NCBI GenBank assembly: GCA_015179025.1
Contig: WHUX01000019.1
Span: 310,001-374,000 of the forward strand
Direction: 5' to 3'
Source of the DNA: Terfezia claveryi
Lineage: Eukaryota; Ascomycota; Pezizomycetes; Pezizales; Pezizaceae
DNA: 64,000 nucleotides
The notes under the pieces were generated by a model. The model was not told where the DNA came from, did not search any database, and saw nothing but the letters and a program-made list of their open reading frames with translations. Shown here in pieces: positions 46,385 to 58,180 of the stretch (positions within the stretch are counted from its first letter, which is position 1; each line of letters starts with the position of its first letter). A program made the translations under genes and the position numbers.

Positions 46385-46892
46385 TGTGGTTAGGCAAGGG
46401 CAAGGTCCGGTGTTTTTGCCTGGGATTTACTGGTATACATGGAAATTACCCTGCTAGTAGATGTCCGAAAGCGGGGCCAGTGAGCGAACGGGTCTAAAAT
46501 ACCACACACTCATACATCCAAATATGGCTTCTACTGCTGTACTGTATATATACCCAAACATTTTTAGACTCCAACCCTGGGCCTAGACGAGTCTTTACTT
46601 GAGTTTAGTAGTAAAGTATGATAGTTCAATACCAACTAACAAAATTACATAGTTTTACTCAAGCATTGCTTTTTTGTTCTTAATTTATTCTTTTAATTTT
46701 TGAATACTTTACCCTGAATGATTGCCATCTCCAACAATAGCCATCCTACTGAAAGTTTTAAAAATTCATTTCACATTTCATAGACATCAATGTATATGCA
46801 TGCCTCCTCCCTACAAAAAAAAAAAAAAAAAGATACAAAAAAAGATACAAAAAAAAAAAAAAAAAGACAAAACCCCCAAACTACGCCCACAA
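46385..46892. other. Convergent spacer between phytochelatin synthase and S1P lyase
   Basis: The 3' regions of two convergent genes, with A-runs at 46816-46865. No frame of interest. Confidence 0.6.
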
Positions 46893-48899
46893 CTATGCCT
46901 TATACAAGGTATCAATAAACCCTATTGCAATATCCTCCACCACAGATTTATTTGGCAAGCTCCCCGCGATGCCATAGAGCGCGGCTGTATCACCCTTCTT
47001 CGCGCTCCCTTTTCCCTTCCCAGTACTTCCACCCTTCTCCCCCTCCCCTGCCTTCAACTTCACCATTTTCACCGCCTCCGTCAAGTCCGTCACAAACGCC
47101 TGGACCGCCTCCCCCGTGAGCCTCGTGCACGCAATATGTACCGCCGGTGGGTCCTGGAGGGCATTCAGATGCCATCCCATCTCACTCATGGCATCCGCCA
47201 CCTCGTAAACATTCAAACTCCTACTCGCGAACGCAACGACACTGACTTTCGGCTCGCCAAGGACGCAGAGATCCGGGGCGAGGGTGTCGCGGATCGCAGA
47301 CTCGATAGCCTGTCGGGTGGCGACAATGGAGGCGCACGAGGAGATATATCCGCTTTCACCGTGGCGCATGAGGGAGGCCCATGTGCCTGCGATGAGGGAG
47401 CCGGCTCGAGATCCAGCGATGCTGGGAGAGGCGTAGACACCCCCGGGCCAGGTTGCTGTGACGAAGTACTGGTATTGGCGGAACTTTTTCGTGCGGTACA
47501 TGATGACGGAGTTGCCCTTGGGGGCGAAGCCGTATTTATGCGTATCGCAAGAAATACTAGTAACGCCCTTCAATCGAAAGTCAAACGGCTCAGTAGGGAA
47601 ACCGGCTTTCTCCAGAAACGGGACGAGGAAGGACCCCAAACAGGCGTCAACGTGGAGGGGGACGCGGCGCTTCAGGGCGATCCGGGATAGGGCCGCGATG
47701 TCGTCGATGATTCCGTGAGGGAAGTTTGGTACGGACCCGGCGATGAGGATAGTGTTGTAGTTGATCATGCGGTCAAGGGCTTTGGTGTCGACTTTGAGCG
47801 TGACCGGGTCGATGGCGACGTGATGGACTTTGATGCCGAAGTAGGAGCCGGCTTTGTCGAAGGCCGCGTGAATTGTGGTGGGGACGACCCTGCGCTCACT
47901 ATGTCAACTACTACTACTACTGCTAATAATACTATTATTGCTCCTAGTATTGGGTCAATTGGGAGGTGGAAGGGGGAGAATACATCTCCGGCTCAGTAAC
48001 ACCCCGTTCATGATACGCTTTATTCCTAGCGGCAAGACATGCCATCAAGATAGATTCCGTCCCTCCACTTGTAGTAGTCCCCCCTGCGGACGACGGCGCA
48101 TGGTACATATCCAGTACCATCGCTACGATCTCTGCTTCCATCTTTCGTACGCCAGGGAAGGCGTCTGGATGGAGGGGGTTACTGACGGAGAACATTCTAT
48201 ATGCTTCTGATTGTAGGTCAAGGAGGTCATTCCCGCCATGGTAGACCGCTCCGGAAACTCTTCCCTTCTCCCACTCCGCATGGTGCATTTCAGAGAGCCT
48301 AGATTGTGAGAAAGAGGAGAGGTCAATCAAGCTTCCATACCCCACCACTAACACCACATGGAAAAATTGACTGGCTGGGGTAGCTGGGGAGGGGGGGAGG
48401 ATACGGACTTTTGAAGTTCAGCCTTGACCTGTTCATCTGTCCACCCGCTTATCGGTAATGCTAGGTATCTCGTAACACCAGGCCCCTTGGGTACGAGCTT
48501 GTCCTCGAGCTTCTTCATAGTCTGCTCCAATTCCAACTCAATTTTCGCCTTGTACCACGGGAGGGAGAGGATCCATCCGTAGCTCCATCGCTGGAATGCT
48601 CGATATACGTCCGAGCAGGTGCCGAGAATACCACGGCCTCGAATCTGCCGGATTCCTCGGCGGAGGTATTTGAGGAGGAACCAGATGAATAGGATATTCT
48701 TGACACTTTGGGGCCAACCACGATATATTAGTACCACGATATATTAGTTGAACTCAGATAGAGGCTGTAGATCTTAGATAGCAGGGGGAGCAAGTAAGTC
48801 TCACAGGTCTAGATTCAACACCAGATAAGGCGCAGCCCGGGCACGGTTCTTTGACGTAAACGTCCGTAGGGAGATGGGAACTCTCGACGAGCCCGGCAT
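46893..48899 (-). CDS. DPL1: Sphingosine-1-phosphate lyase (Dpl1)
   Basis: Exons 48805-48899, 48409-48705, 47984-48298 and 46893-47889 give 1,704 nt, 567 aa, the usual family size. A pyridoxal-phosphate enzyme of the ER membrane that splits sphingoid-base phosphates into a long-chain aldehyde and ethanolamine phosphate. Seen: membrane helix [14 protein letters not shown] near residue 33; [96 protein letters not shown], with the cofactor lysine in [14 protein letters not shown] text as [20 protein letters not shown]. All three joins restore family text (LDL/VKNILF, LQK/LSEMHH, EPEM/VVPTTIH). Intron 1 has a tandemly duplicated branch site. The C-terminus carries a small lysine/glycine-rich insert before the final helix. 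Confidence 0.95.
48718..48749 (-). repeat. Tandem 16-nt duplication carrying the branch site of DPL1 intron 1
   Basis: On the minus strand the unit actaatatatcgtgg occurs twice at period 16, so the intron has two consecutive ACTAAT branch-site candidates before its CAAAG acceptor at 48706. Confidence 0.9.
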
Positions 48900-50613
48900 T
48901 GCGGTCTCTACAGTGACCAGTAATCAGCGCTCGCTGCGGGAGAAACAGCTGCTGTAGCACCCGCTGTATTGGCTGCTTTTCCTCGATGCAGGCGGGGGGT
49001 TTGGGGTATTTGTGGTATTTTGGGGAGGATATTTTTCCTGGCTAAGTACAGTACAGTTCATGAGAAGGTGATGAGTATCCGCACAGGGGGAATTAGAAAC
49101 AAGCAGGTCAGTTGGGAAAGAAACAGGCAAACTACGAAGGAGGCACCCGATGAATAATACTTGTCTACTACAGCGAATCGGATCATGGGGAGTTGGTGGA
49201 AGAGCGAGTACGGTACCGGCACCGTACTGCACGCCGTGAATGGGAGGAGACTCACGTGATGTGAGACAACAGCAACAACAACAACAACATCATCATCATG
49301 ATGGAGTGCAGTATCGTCTGAGTGCAGCTATTCATTCATTAGCTATTCATATGGGTTCTCACTCAGCAGTTTCTAGGGTGCCTCGTTCGGAATACCATCC
49401 TAGGGGCCGGCTGATATTGGGTGATGAGGTAATATTCTCAAGAGGTGTAAGTAGGTATCTTCCAACTACTTTGAACCGTTCTCTATGTTCTCATAACGCG
49501 GATATAAATTTTGAATCCATGATTGACTCTCTACCATGTACTAGTTAATAACTGTTACATACATGAGGGCACTACCGTACCGTACTCTATGTACCCTACT
49601 TGCGGTGTGTACAGATATGTATGCATGGGAGCAGCACATCCAGTGAGCAGCAAATAGGTACCTAACTGTCCAGTAGATAGATCCTCGGCCTGCGGACGGC
49701 TGACTTTGTTCCTGGAGCAAAAATATGGGGTGAAAGTCAATGGAAAGTGGAGTGCATGACAAGGCTACAAGACTCGTTCTGTTTAGTCGCAGAGCGCAAT
49801 ATATCCTATCGAGAAAGTCCCATCGCACAAGAGCAATTCTTGTACATTAATACCCCGTTGCAGAGAGAATCCCGAAGGGTTTGCAGGTCTGGCGGTTCGA
49901 TCCGAGGGAGGCAGGCCAGGCCCGGCTGTGCAGGATAGAAGGAGGTTCCTTGTTGTGCCGAAGCAAGGAATAATAGAACACCTGTCTCTGTCGCCAACCA
50001 AGGCCATGTCTCCTGTTGCACACACATAGGTATCTCAAGCAGGGACTGGCGCATCTCTCAACCAGACTACCCAAACATCTATGTGTAACCAGACCAGTCT
50101 CATAAAAAACAACCAGGAGAGCCATGGGGCTGGTCGTGTGGGTCTGAACTACATTGTGACAAAGGTTGAAAGCTCCAAGACTGATTGCGAATTGAAGAAT
50201 GCTGCTTTAAAGCTTGCCACTTGTCCAGTCGATGGTTCGTTCACTAAATGGACTAGGCAAGTGCAGCTTGTATAAATAACTGTTCATTTCAAGAAGGGGA
50301 TTCTAATGAATGTGGAACACGTATACCTCCAAAATATAAACATAAGGAATCGCTGTATCTAACGTTTCATGTCCTATGGGAATTGTCTTGTATCGTCCCC
50401 TCGGGTGTTTGTAAGACATTAGATAGTAGAAGAAACCCTCAATGCAAAATCCCATACCCCTCGGAGCATATTAGAGTAGCCTTCGAAGAATATTATAAAC
50501 AGCCCTATCCAGCAGCGACCAGAAAATGAAAAATCTCACACTCCACCTAGCCATCGAGATATATCCATCCATACTTAGCCAGCCTCAAGTTCAGACCCTC
50601 CTCGCCGAACAAA
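48900..50613. other. Spacer upstream of DPL1 and of the microprotein candidate
   Basis: No supported gene. A CAA/CAT microsatellite lies at 49266-49300. Several 60-100 codon frames on both strands overlap each other at 49540-50275 without motifs. A TTCGATCC-like box at about 49891 does not fold into a tRNA. Confidence 0.5.
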
Positions 50614-50807
50614 ATGGACCCAAACATGCCTAAAGTGCGGGCCCCCCGACGACATTACTTGCGTACGTTGGATTGTTATTTCCCTGTTCAAGCGTGGAAA
50701 ATAATACTGACATTTCATGATTAATAGATAGCCGTGGCTATTTCAATATGGGGGGGACGCAGCCGCCTCCTAAGCCCCGACATCAACGTTCAGGACGGTT
50801 GTACTGA
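50614..50807 (+). CDS. Candidate 42-aa spliced microprotein, basic, unknown
   Basis: Exons 50614-50662 and 50728-50807 are separated by a 65-nt intron with a strong donor (GTACGT), a ctgac branch-like site and a TTAATAG acceptor. The join completes a histidine codon and gives 42 residues plus stop: it begins MDPNMPKVRAPRRHYLHSRG, continues YFNMGGTQPPPKPRHQRSG and ends RLY. The protein is strongly basic, with no acidic residue after position 2. I do not recognise a family; size and charge would suit a small mitochondrial or ribosome-associated protein, but that is a guess. Each exon is too short to stand out on its own, so the evidence is the splice signals plus the coherent composition. Confidence 0.5.
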
Positions 50808-53263
50808 TGTGATGTGGAGGATGGACGGATTGTGTGTTTTCCGATTATTTTTTCGTGTTAGGTATATGAAGGTTGGTTTATGGATGTGGACACGTACCAT
50901 ACCTTAGTTATTTATGCCAGAGTCACTGTAAGTTGGGTACTGAAAACCAATGACAACTGCAATGGCATTTGTAAAAAAAACACAATGGACAAATGCCCTA
51001 ACCAAATAAAGACTATTTATGTTGCTTGATTGACAAGTCTATAGTGTAATGTCGACCCTGAAACCTGAGGAGTTGCCAAAACTTATCTTGTGTTGTCAGA
51101 AAGGAAGGCTACATAAATCCTGTCCAACTGCTGATGAGGACACAGAGTATTAAAGACTAAATTGTTCACCGGAAGCTATTCCATCCATTCTCACTGTGTA
51201 GTTCCCCACAGGACCTCAATAGTCTATTGAAACCACCGAGCTTAACCGAAGGATGTGAAGGATGTGCCATTACATCCACCTAGTTTGAATTTAGGGGCCC
51301 AACCCGTCCAATGAATGTGGTTTTAATCAGCCAAAACCAAAACATTACCCTGAAGACACCGGGAACATCAACATTCTCTGAGGTTGCTGCATACGTCACC
51401 CGGTGTCCCATATGTATCTAGTGCCCATTAGTAGGGCCTATACTATCTGCTGAAGGACATTTTCGTGGCACTGGTGACCATACCGGCGTTTGCGCACGTA
51501 AGGCATGCCTCGAAGAGAGAACTCTCGACACTAGTTGCATGCCTGCTTCCGCATGTGCTGCATTCCATTGACACTGAGGGTAAGAACGGCAATCGACTGT
51601 TCAGATCCGTGGCAGTAGTCCCATACAATGCTCATCGGCAAAGCATGTTCGGTGAGGAATATGACCAAGAAGCTAGTTTCCCCGATGCTATTAGCCTTGG
51701 TACTTGTTAAGTAGGGGCACGAGAACAGCTAGGTACATAGCACACTTTCCTAGTAGGTGAGGGGTTTAATGATAAAGATGCGGCCTCGGATGATTACGGA
51801 AATAGCATGGAGGAGCCACAAGAGTTGAATCGTAAAGAAAGAAGCCAACTGGACTAGAAACTCTGAGCTTGACTCCTTTGTAGATGAGAAAGAGGAGAAT
51901 CTGAGATGGAGGAGGAGGTTTGCCTGGTAACCCTTCCCCAATGTGGTGTGAAATAACATCGGCCTTCGTCACGTGATGGGACTACCGAATACAGTAGTCG
52001 AACTTCCTTTGCTAACATTAACAGATAGCCAATCGAAGGTACCCCTCATCAGTTTGTGTGGGCATTACGGCACAACCCCCCCCTCTGCCCGCCGCTCAAA
52101 GAGATCCCACGACAATCAAGATCCCTTACAGCACTCCGCTCCCTAGTATGATCTTCACCGTATTCGTCCGCCCGTCTTGGTGGGTGAGAACTGCGCAAAA
52201 TCATGGTGTATTTAATTTGCTCCCATTCATTAGCTGGACCCCCTCTCCATCCTGCCTTTGTTCTCGTGCCACTTGAAATCTCTTTCTGGGCTCCTATCAT
52301 CCTCCAAAGCTGATCTTTATTTAATCTGGCTAAACTATACAAGCAGGCTGTTTTCCCTCTACCCAGTGTCCCTTGCAATTGATCACAGGAAAGAAAACCA
52401 CTGCGAGAAGGAACCCTGGCCCCCCCCTACATACCCATCCATATTCCTCCCCCAGATTTTCGTCCCATGCAATTCCCCACAGAGTCATCAATACCTGCTA
52501 CAAACTTGCTGCTGCCGTAAAGTGTGCTCTCGCTTCGCTAATTGAAAGGCAGCGGAAACCTGCTCTTCGTCTTGCAGCTAAAGTAATTATATATATGTAC
52601 TCTACTTCGCATCCATTGCATTGCATCCACTACGAGCAAGCACCCCCCCACTATCGAAAGCTTCAGAAACGCGCGCTGGGTCCAAGTTCCACTTCGCCGG
52701 AGACTTCGCCCTGCGTGCTTGCAGCATCCCCTCCAATAACAATAGCTGAGGGTTTTCTGATCCTAGCCGGCTGGACGGAATCATAACAAATTACTTACCC
52801 ACCCCCACAGTTCAAGTACCCCAGTTTTGGGCCAATTCTGTCAAAGTCGGCTGCCTCTAATAGTGGTGGTGGTGTTGCGAATTTGAAAAAGAGTGGATCG
52901 CTAGCTTAACACCACTCACTGCTCTTACGCACCACGCACCCGACCCCAGACCAGCACGAATCACATAGATTTCCCTTGGACCGAGAGAGGCCGCGAGCAG
53001 TTGAAGAAGAGAAAGTACTCTTTTGAAGGCTGCCTTCAGAAGCAACAAAGAGTCGTCGCGTTGATATCATTGGGAGCAAGCTCGTGCTAATTGACGGATC
53101 GCACGAAGCTCTTTACCTGAACTGTCCAAGCGTCGAAACGAGTTGGCCCTGAGAACCCTTGACAGCGAGACCCAAGCAGCTTCAACAATAATCAGTTGCT
53201 TGTTCGATAAGGGGAATTGGGCGGAATATCCCCTTAGTGTACAAAACAGACGGGATCAACGAT
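50808..53263. other. Spacer and probable leader of the RasGEF gene
   Basis: No supported gene. At 51440-51710 both strands are open over 60-80 codons; neither has a recognisable motif. From about 52050 to 53260 the plus strand is pyrimidine-rich and probably forms the promoter and 5' leader of the RasGEF gene. Confidence 0.45.
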
Positions 53264-56200
53264 ATGATTACGGCTGCTGGTGCTGGTGCATCATTTTGCA
53301 CTGTTACTCCCGCTCAACTGCGGCCAAAGTCACCTTGTGGGTTTCAACCTCAACAGCATTCCCAATTACCATCACCCCAGACACAACAACACCAAACTCT
53401 GGAGCCAGCACCTCCGCCATTTGGGCACAATCTGCTACTTCACCGTACGAATTTTACGCCGACGTCAGCAAATTCTGTAGTCGGGGGCACAGGTCAACTG
53501 GAGTATCCTTCGTCAGATGATTGCGATTCCGTGAATGGTGATCGTGACACTGTGACAGACAACGATAGCCTTTTCAGTAGTGTTCATTCACCAACTTCAC
53601 CAGGTTCCCTGGAATCTCCTTCACCGAAATCATTTTACAGTGTTGCAACCTCAAGCTCTGGAGGTACAGCGCGGGGTGTTCCTCCACCAAATCTCGACGA
53701 GCCTTTGGACTTTCATTCACACATGGACCAGTATTACTCTAGCAAACCGCAAGGCCGAGCCCCGCAAATGATTTGGACCAACAACCCGGTAGACACTATA
53801 CCCTTCAGTACATCTCCAGAAACGGGTGGGCTTTTGGGGACGGACGGTGAACAATCGCCGCGGCGGACTTCTCGGAGGAAAATAAGCTCAAAAGATCCCA
53901 GTGTACGTGCCAGTGGCAAGATAAGCAAAATTGACAATGCCCAAATATCACTGACACTGTCTAGATGACACCAAGTAGCAATGGAAGGGAAATCTGCATA
54001 GCAGTGGTTGGAAGCGCAGATGTGGGAAAGAGTACCTTTATTCAAAAAGCCTACGATTTGAAAGCACCCCCAAAGCAGAATTCCATGTCTTCAAAGAGCC
54101 TACTCGTGGAGAAGTTAATGTGTGATGTGAAATTGGTGGAGGTGGATGTTGAAAGAATGGACTTGGAGTCTCAACCTCTGATATGGCCAAAGGTAGATAT
54201 TCAATCAATCCTACTGGTGTTACTTTTGGCTGACGATTGATGCCAATAATAGCTTTCCGACGGACAGCGACTTACATTCATTGACGGGGTATTGATTTTA
54301 TACGACGTAACCAGCGCTTCCAGTGTGGAGAGGGTTCCAGAGTTGCTGGGTCAGTCCACCACTACTACATTTTCGGTCGTCACCCACTGATTTTGTACCA
54401 AATATATTAGATGCATTTACCAAAGCTTCGTTACCATTTCTATTGGTCGCCAGTAAATGCGATGCGCCACTCAATATACGCCAGATCGACCCTACTACCA
54501 TAGAACACTTGGGACCATTTGGTGGAGTAGAACCCATGCAGACTACAGCCAACTCTGCAAGTCATAAAATATGTTTTGCCCGGATACTTAATATCATCAT
54601 CGCCCGTAGAAACGGTGGGTACAGAGACTTTCCTTTGTCAGTGTATTGCAGCTTTCACCTTTATGTTGGTATCGAGCTTGAAATATTTCCTCATTGGTGT
54701 TTTATGATTCCGCAAATTTCCGGATATGGGTGGTTTCACAAAATTGAATTCCGCTCTTACGTTTCCTTTAATTACTTGCCTCCGGATACAAAAAGACTTC
54801 TATCATTTCGATGGTTATTCCAGCGATCAAGATCATTAAGAAAGCCTGGCGGGCCTCAATTTCACGATTGCTAACGGGGATTTATACTGGACTCTCAGAG
54901 AAGAGATATCTAAATGGTCGACGGCGTGCGAATTCCACAACCACAAATAATAGCCGGGGAACATCTCCGAGGCCTTCAACTGCCCGAAGTGGCCACAGTC
55001 GTGCGAGCTCAGAGTTTTCGGCAACAATACTGAAGGATTACCCACAGGCGTCCCAATCACATGGTAACACCAACCAAGGGCGCCTCCCACGGCCTTCTCA
55101 CGGTGTACAGATGTCACAGCTTTCGATACCCGTCGGTTCCACCCCCCACCTAACAGTCACAACATCTTCACCCATGCTTGATACCGTGAGCATTACTCCG
55201 TTTATGTCGCCGTCTGGAGGGCAAGAATACGATAGCTGCTTGCCAGTTGGAAAGGCGAGAGACTCGTTTCTCGACATGGACGACGATTCTGTCAAGGACC
55301 CAGAAGAGATACCAATATTGGCACGAGAAGGTTCTATGCTGGATGACGGCGACCAGCAAGAAGCTGCAGACGATGAAGATCAGAAGCCAGCTCGTGGCAT
55401 AGGGTTTACGTGGGATGAACTAGTCGACAGATTACTCCAGGAGAAAATGTCCAAATCGGATTCGAATTTCGTGACCGTATTCTTATGCTTTTATAGAAAG
55501 ATAGCTCCTCCCAAAGAACTTCTGGAGTCTATCCTACATAGGTTTGAGTCAGCGAACACTGATAAAATCCTCCTGGCACGTATCAACACTCAATTACGGT
55601 ACTGTATCATACTTAATCAGTGGGTTAAAGATCATCCCGGAGACTTTGCTCATCCGAAGACTCGACAAAAGTTCACTACCTTCTTGAACTCGATTAGTAA
55701 CAATAGGACGTTTGCTCTTTTGGCTAGGGAGATGCAGCATCATCTTTTGAATACTGTTGAGGACGAGGATGCTATGTGGGGGAAAGCTGATGCTGAAAAG
55801 GAAGGGGACGCAGGGGGATGCACTTCCTTTATCGCCAACGCATTTCAAGACCCCAGTGGCAGTGAGAGCAGAGCACCCGAACGACATACACTCTGCCTAT
55901 ATCCGAATGATCTACAGAGGCGGCCTTCTGAAGCCTCAAACCTCATCAGCATCACTCCGGGTGGAAGTCTTATTCGGGAGCAATATGCACAGTTCATGGA
56001 GACACCTGATGAGGATATTGCCAATGAGTTAACACGGATAGATTGGGCCGAGTTTTCGCAAATTCGGCCAAGGGACCTTGTACGGCATGTCTCAACCTCA
56101 CCTGATCAGAGGGATAAATGTAAGAGCTTGGTACATGTTAGTCGCATGATCAGTCATTTCAATCATGTTGCATTTTGGGTCAGCAACATAATTCTTGAAC

Positions 56201-56918
56201 GGCCAAAGGCGAAACATAGGGCCAGGGCGTTGGAGAAATTCATGGAGATTGCCTGGGTAATTTGAGAATTTCTTGAGAATCGTGGTAGCAATCCATTTTG
56301 GAGTATGCTGACTTAAGCTTGGTTTAGATTCTTCGTCATAAAAACAACTACAACGCCCTTGGAGCGGTGCTTGCAGGTATCAACAATACGTGCATCCATC
56401 GTCTCACTCAAACTAGAGAGGCTGTCAATCATCAGACACAGAAAAAGTTCATGAGACTAGAGTTATTAATGAACACTCACAGGAGTAATTTTTCATACCG
56501 CCTCGCTCTGGAAAATACTTCCACCGAGAGGATTCCCTTCATACCCCTTCATCGAAGGGACCTAGTAACGACAGACGAAGGGAACAAGACTTTCCTTGAA
56601 AATCAAAAGATAAACTGGAACAAGTTTCAGCTCATGGGGGATATCCTCATGGTGATTGTGGAAAGTCAGAGGAATCCGTATAGAGATCTTCGGGGAAATA
56701 ACATGGTTGAGAAGATGATATTGGAAGCTACCATAAGCACAAATGAAGATGTGAGTCTTCACGGGTATTTATCATCACTAAGATTGAGAGGCTAATCGGT
56801 GACCCCTCGTGTGCTACAGGAGTTATTTGAGAGGAGTATACAGTTGGAAGGGATTAAGGGGCAAGCACCTGCTAGGCGTCAAGGAAGCAGAAGGTGGTTT
56901 GACAGAGCGAGGGAGTAA
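53264..56918 (+). CDS. Ras guanine-nucleotide exchange factor with N-terminal degenerate Ras-like GTPase domain
   Basis: Exons 53264-53902, 53965-54192, 54253-54349, 54411-54614, 54899-56256, 56328-56750 and 56820-56918 give 3,048 nt, 1,015 aa. After a disordered stretch with SPTSPGSLESPSPKSFYS, a P-loop domain starts at ICIAVVGSADVGKSTFIQKA and includes LTFIDGVLILYDVTSASSVE and FLLVASKCDAP. Then come a serine-rich linker, a RasGEF-N region (GIGFTWDELVDRLLQEKMSK, VFLCFYRKIAPPKELLES, LNQWVKDHPGDFAH) and the catalytic RasGEF domain (TRIDWAEFSQIRPRDLVRHV, HFNHVAFWVSNIILERPKAK, RARALEKFMEIAWILRHKNN, YNALGAVLAGINN, FQLMGDILMVIVES). Such GTPase-GEF fusions are known from filamentous fungi; they load Ras-type GTPases with GTP. 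The fourth intron (284 nt, 54615-54898) is longer than its neighbours and its limits are the least certain. Confidence 0.9.
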
Positions 56919-58180
56919 TAAATAACAGTTGCTAACTAATGTCTCAGCTATACTCGCTCATTCTGGGGCAAAACTCCTAGTACCAATGCATCAGAGTTTG
57001 TTGCTCAGCGGACATTCTAGATTGGTGGTTCAGCACCTTGTCAGCTATTCTTTCATACATAATATCCATAAAAACCGCTGCGTGCCCAGCCTCTTGGTAC
57101 AATGCACATGCACGTTTCATATGCGCGGAGCCCTGGCCAAGCACAACGGCAAGCCAATCTCGCCTTACTACTCTAATTCATGCAACGAAAAATACCAACC
57201 ATACGGCAGCTCGTGTTGCTTTTCCTTTTTCCGGCAATTTGCTTTGTTTGGAGCATTCCTTTTGTTACCCGGTGTTCTGTTCCCCCTATATTATTTTACT
57301 ACCCCCCCCCTTTCTCATCATGCATCTCCACCTCACAAGCATGAAGATCTTTATTCATTATACTAGCTTTTCATCACCTGTAATATTTTTGCCTTCCTCT
57401 ACCACCCTGCATCTAACATATCATATTTATTAGTCACCTGTCCTTATACTCTGTTTATCTGCTGATTGGTTAGGATTTTGATTAGCTCTGGGCCTGGATC
57501 GGGTGGAATTCTAGGCCGGAGAGCTTATTACCCTGTTCATTACTGATGGCGTTTTATATTTTTGTCTTATCATATCATATCATTACCATCGTATTTAGTA
57601 CATTACCCTCCCTTATCCTTGGAAAATTTCTTCGAGTACCTCCCCTTGTGCTATATACATATGATACTCGTATGGACAGTAATTTTGTGTATGCCCCTCT
57701 GATAAGTTGTATTTAGATAACCTTCGTTAATTTCCTGGGCCGAGGTTCAATGCACAGTATCAATCTATCAAATTGTTCTTGCTTCCAGTATACTGGGGGA
57801 TCTGCTGTCACGCCCGATTTATTTTTAGTGTTTATCCACATAATTACTCCATATCTATGGCACACGCCCCCATTTCACCCTTTCATAACTGCTAATCTCG
57901 AGTATATACAACCACTCTCAACAACAACATCATGATGATCTGCTATAATATATATTTATATTCCACTAACGTAACCCCCCCCCCCTCCCCCCTTTCCCGT
58001 CGGCGCCCCGCCCCCTCGCTAACTACTGAACAAATGTACAACCAAGACAAAAAACAACCCAAACCCACTAGCACACACAGAGACAACTAAGGTGGAAACT
58101 GGGATTGATTCCAACCTCCTATTTCATTCTATGCAAAGTAATAGATTACCCAATGTAGGCACTTGGAGGTAGTTGGTTAT
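56919..58180. other. Convergent spacer between the RasGEF gene and COX12
   Basis: T-rich 3' regions, including a C run at about 57966-57990. No supported gene; the plus-strand frames at 56929-57433 lack motifs. Confidence 0.55.

Noticed and set aside
46722..47690. 322-codon plus-strand frame opposite DPL1
   Set aside because: It lies antisense to a clear S1P lyase exon, starts in a poly-A tract and has no motif.
49870..49935. tRNA-like B box (ggttcgatccg)
   Set aside because: The bases on either side do not form a T stem, and no A box or acceptor stem lies upstream.
51443..51710. Overlapping open frames on both strands, one with several cysteines
   Set aside because: Neither has a family motif, splice partner or convincing start context; kept as spacer.
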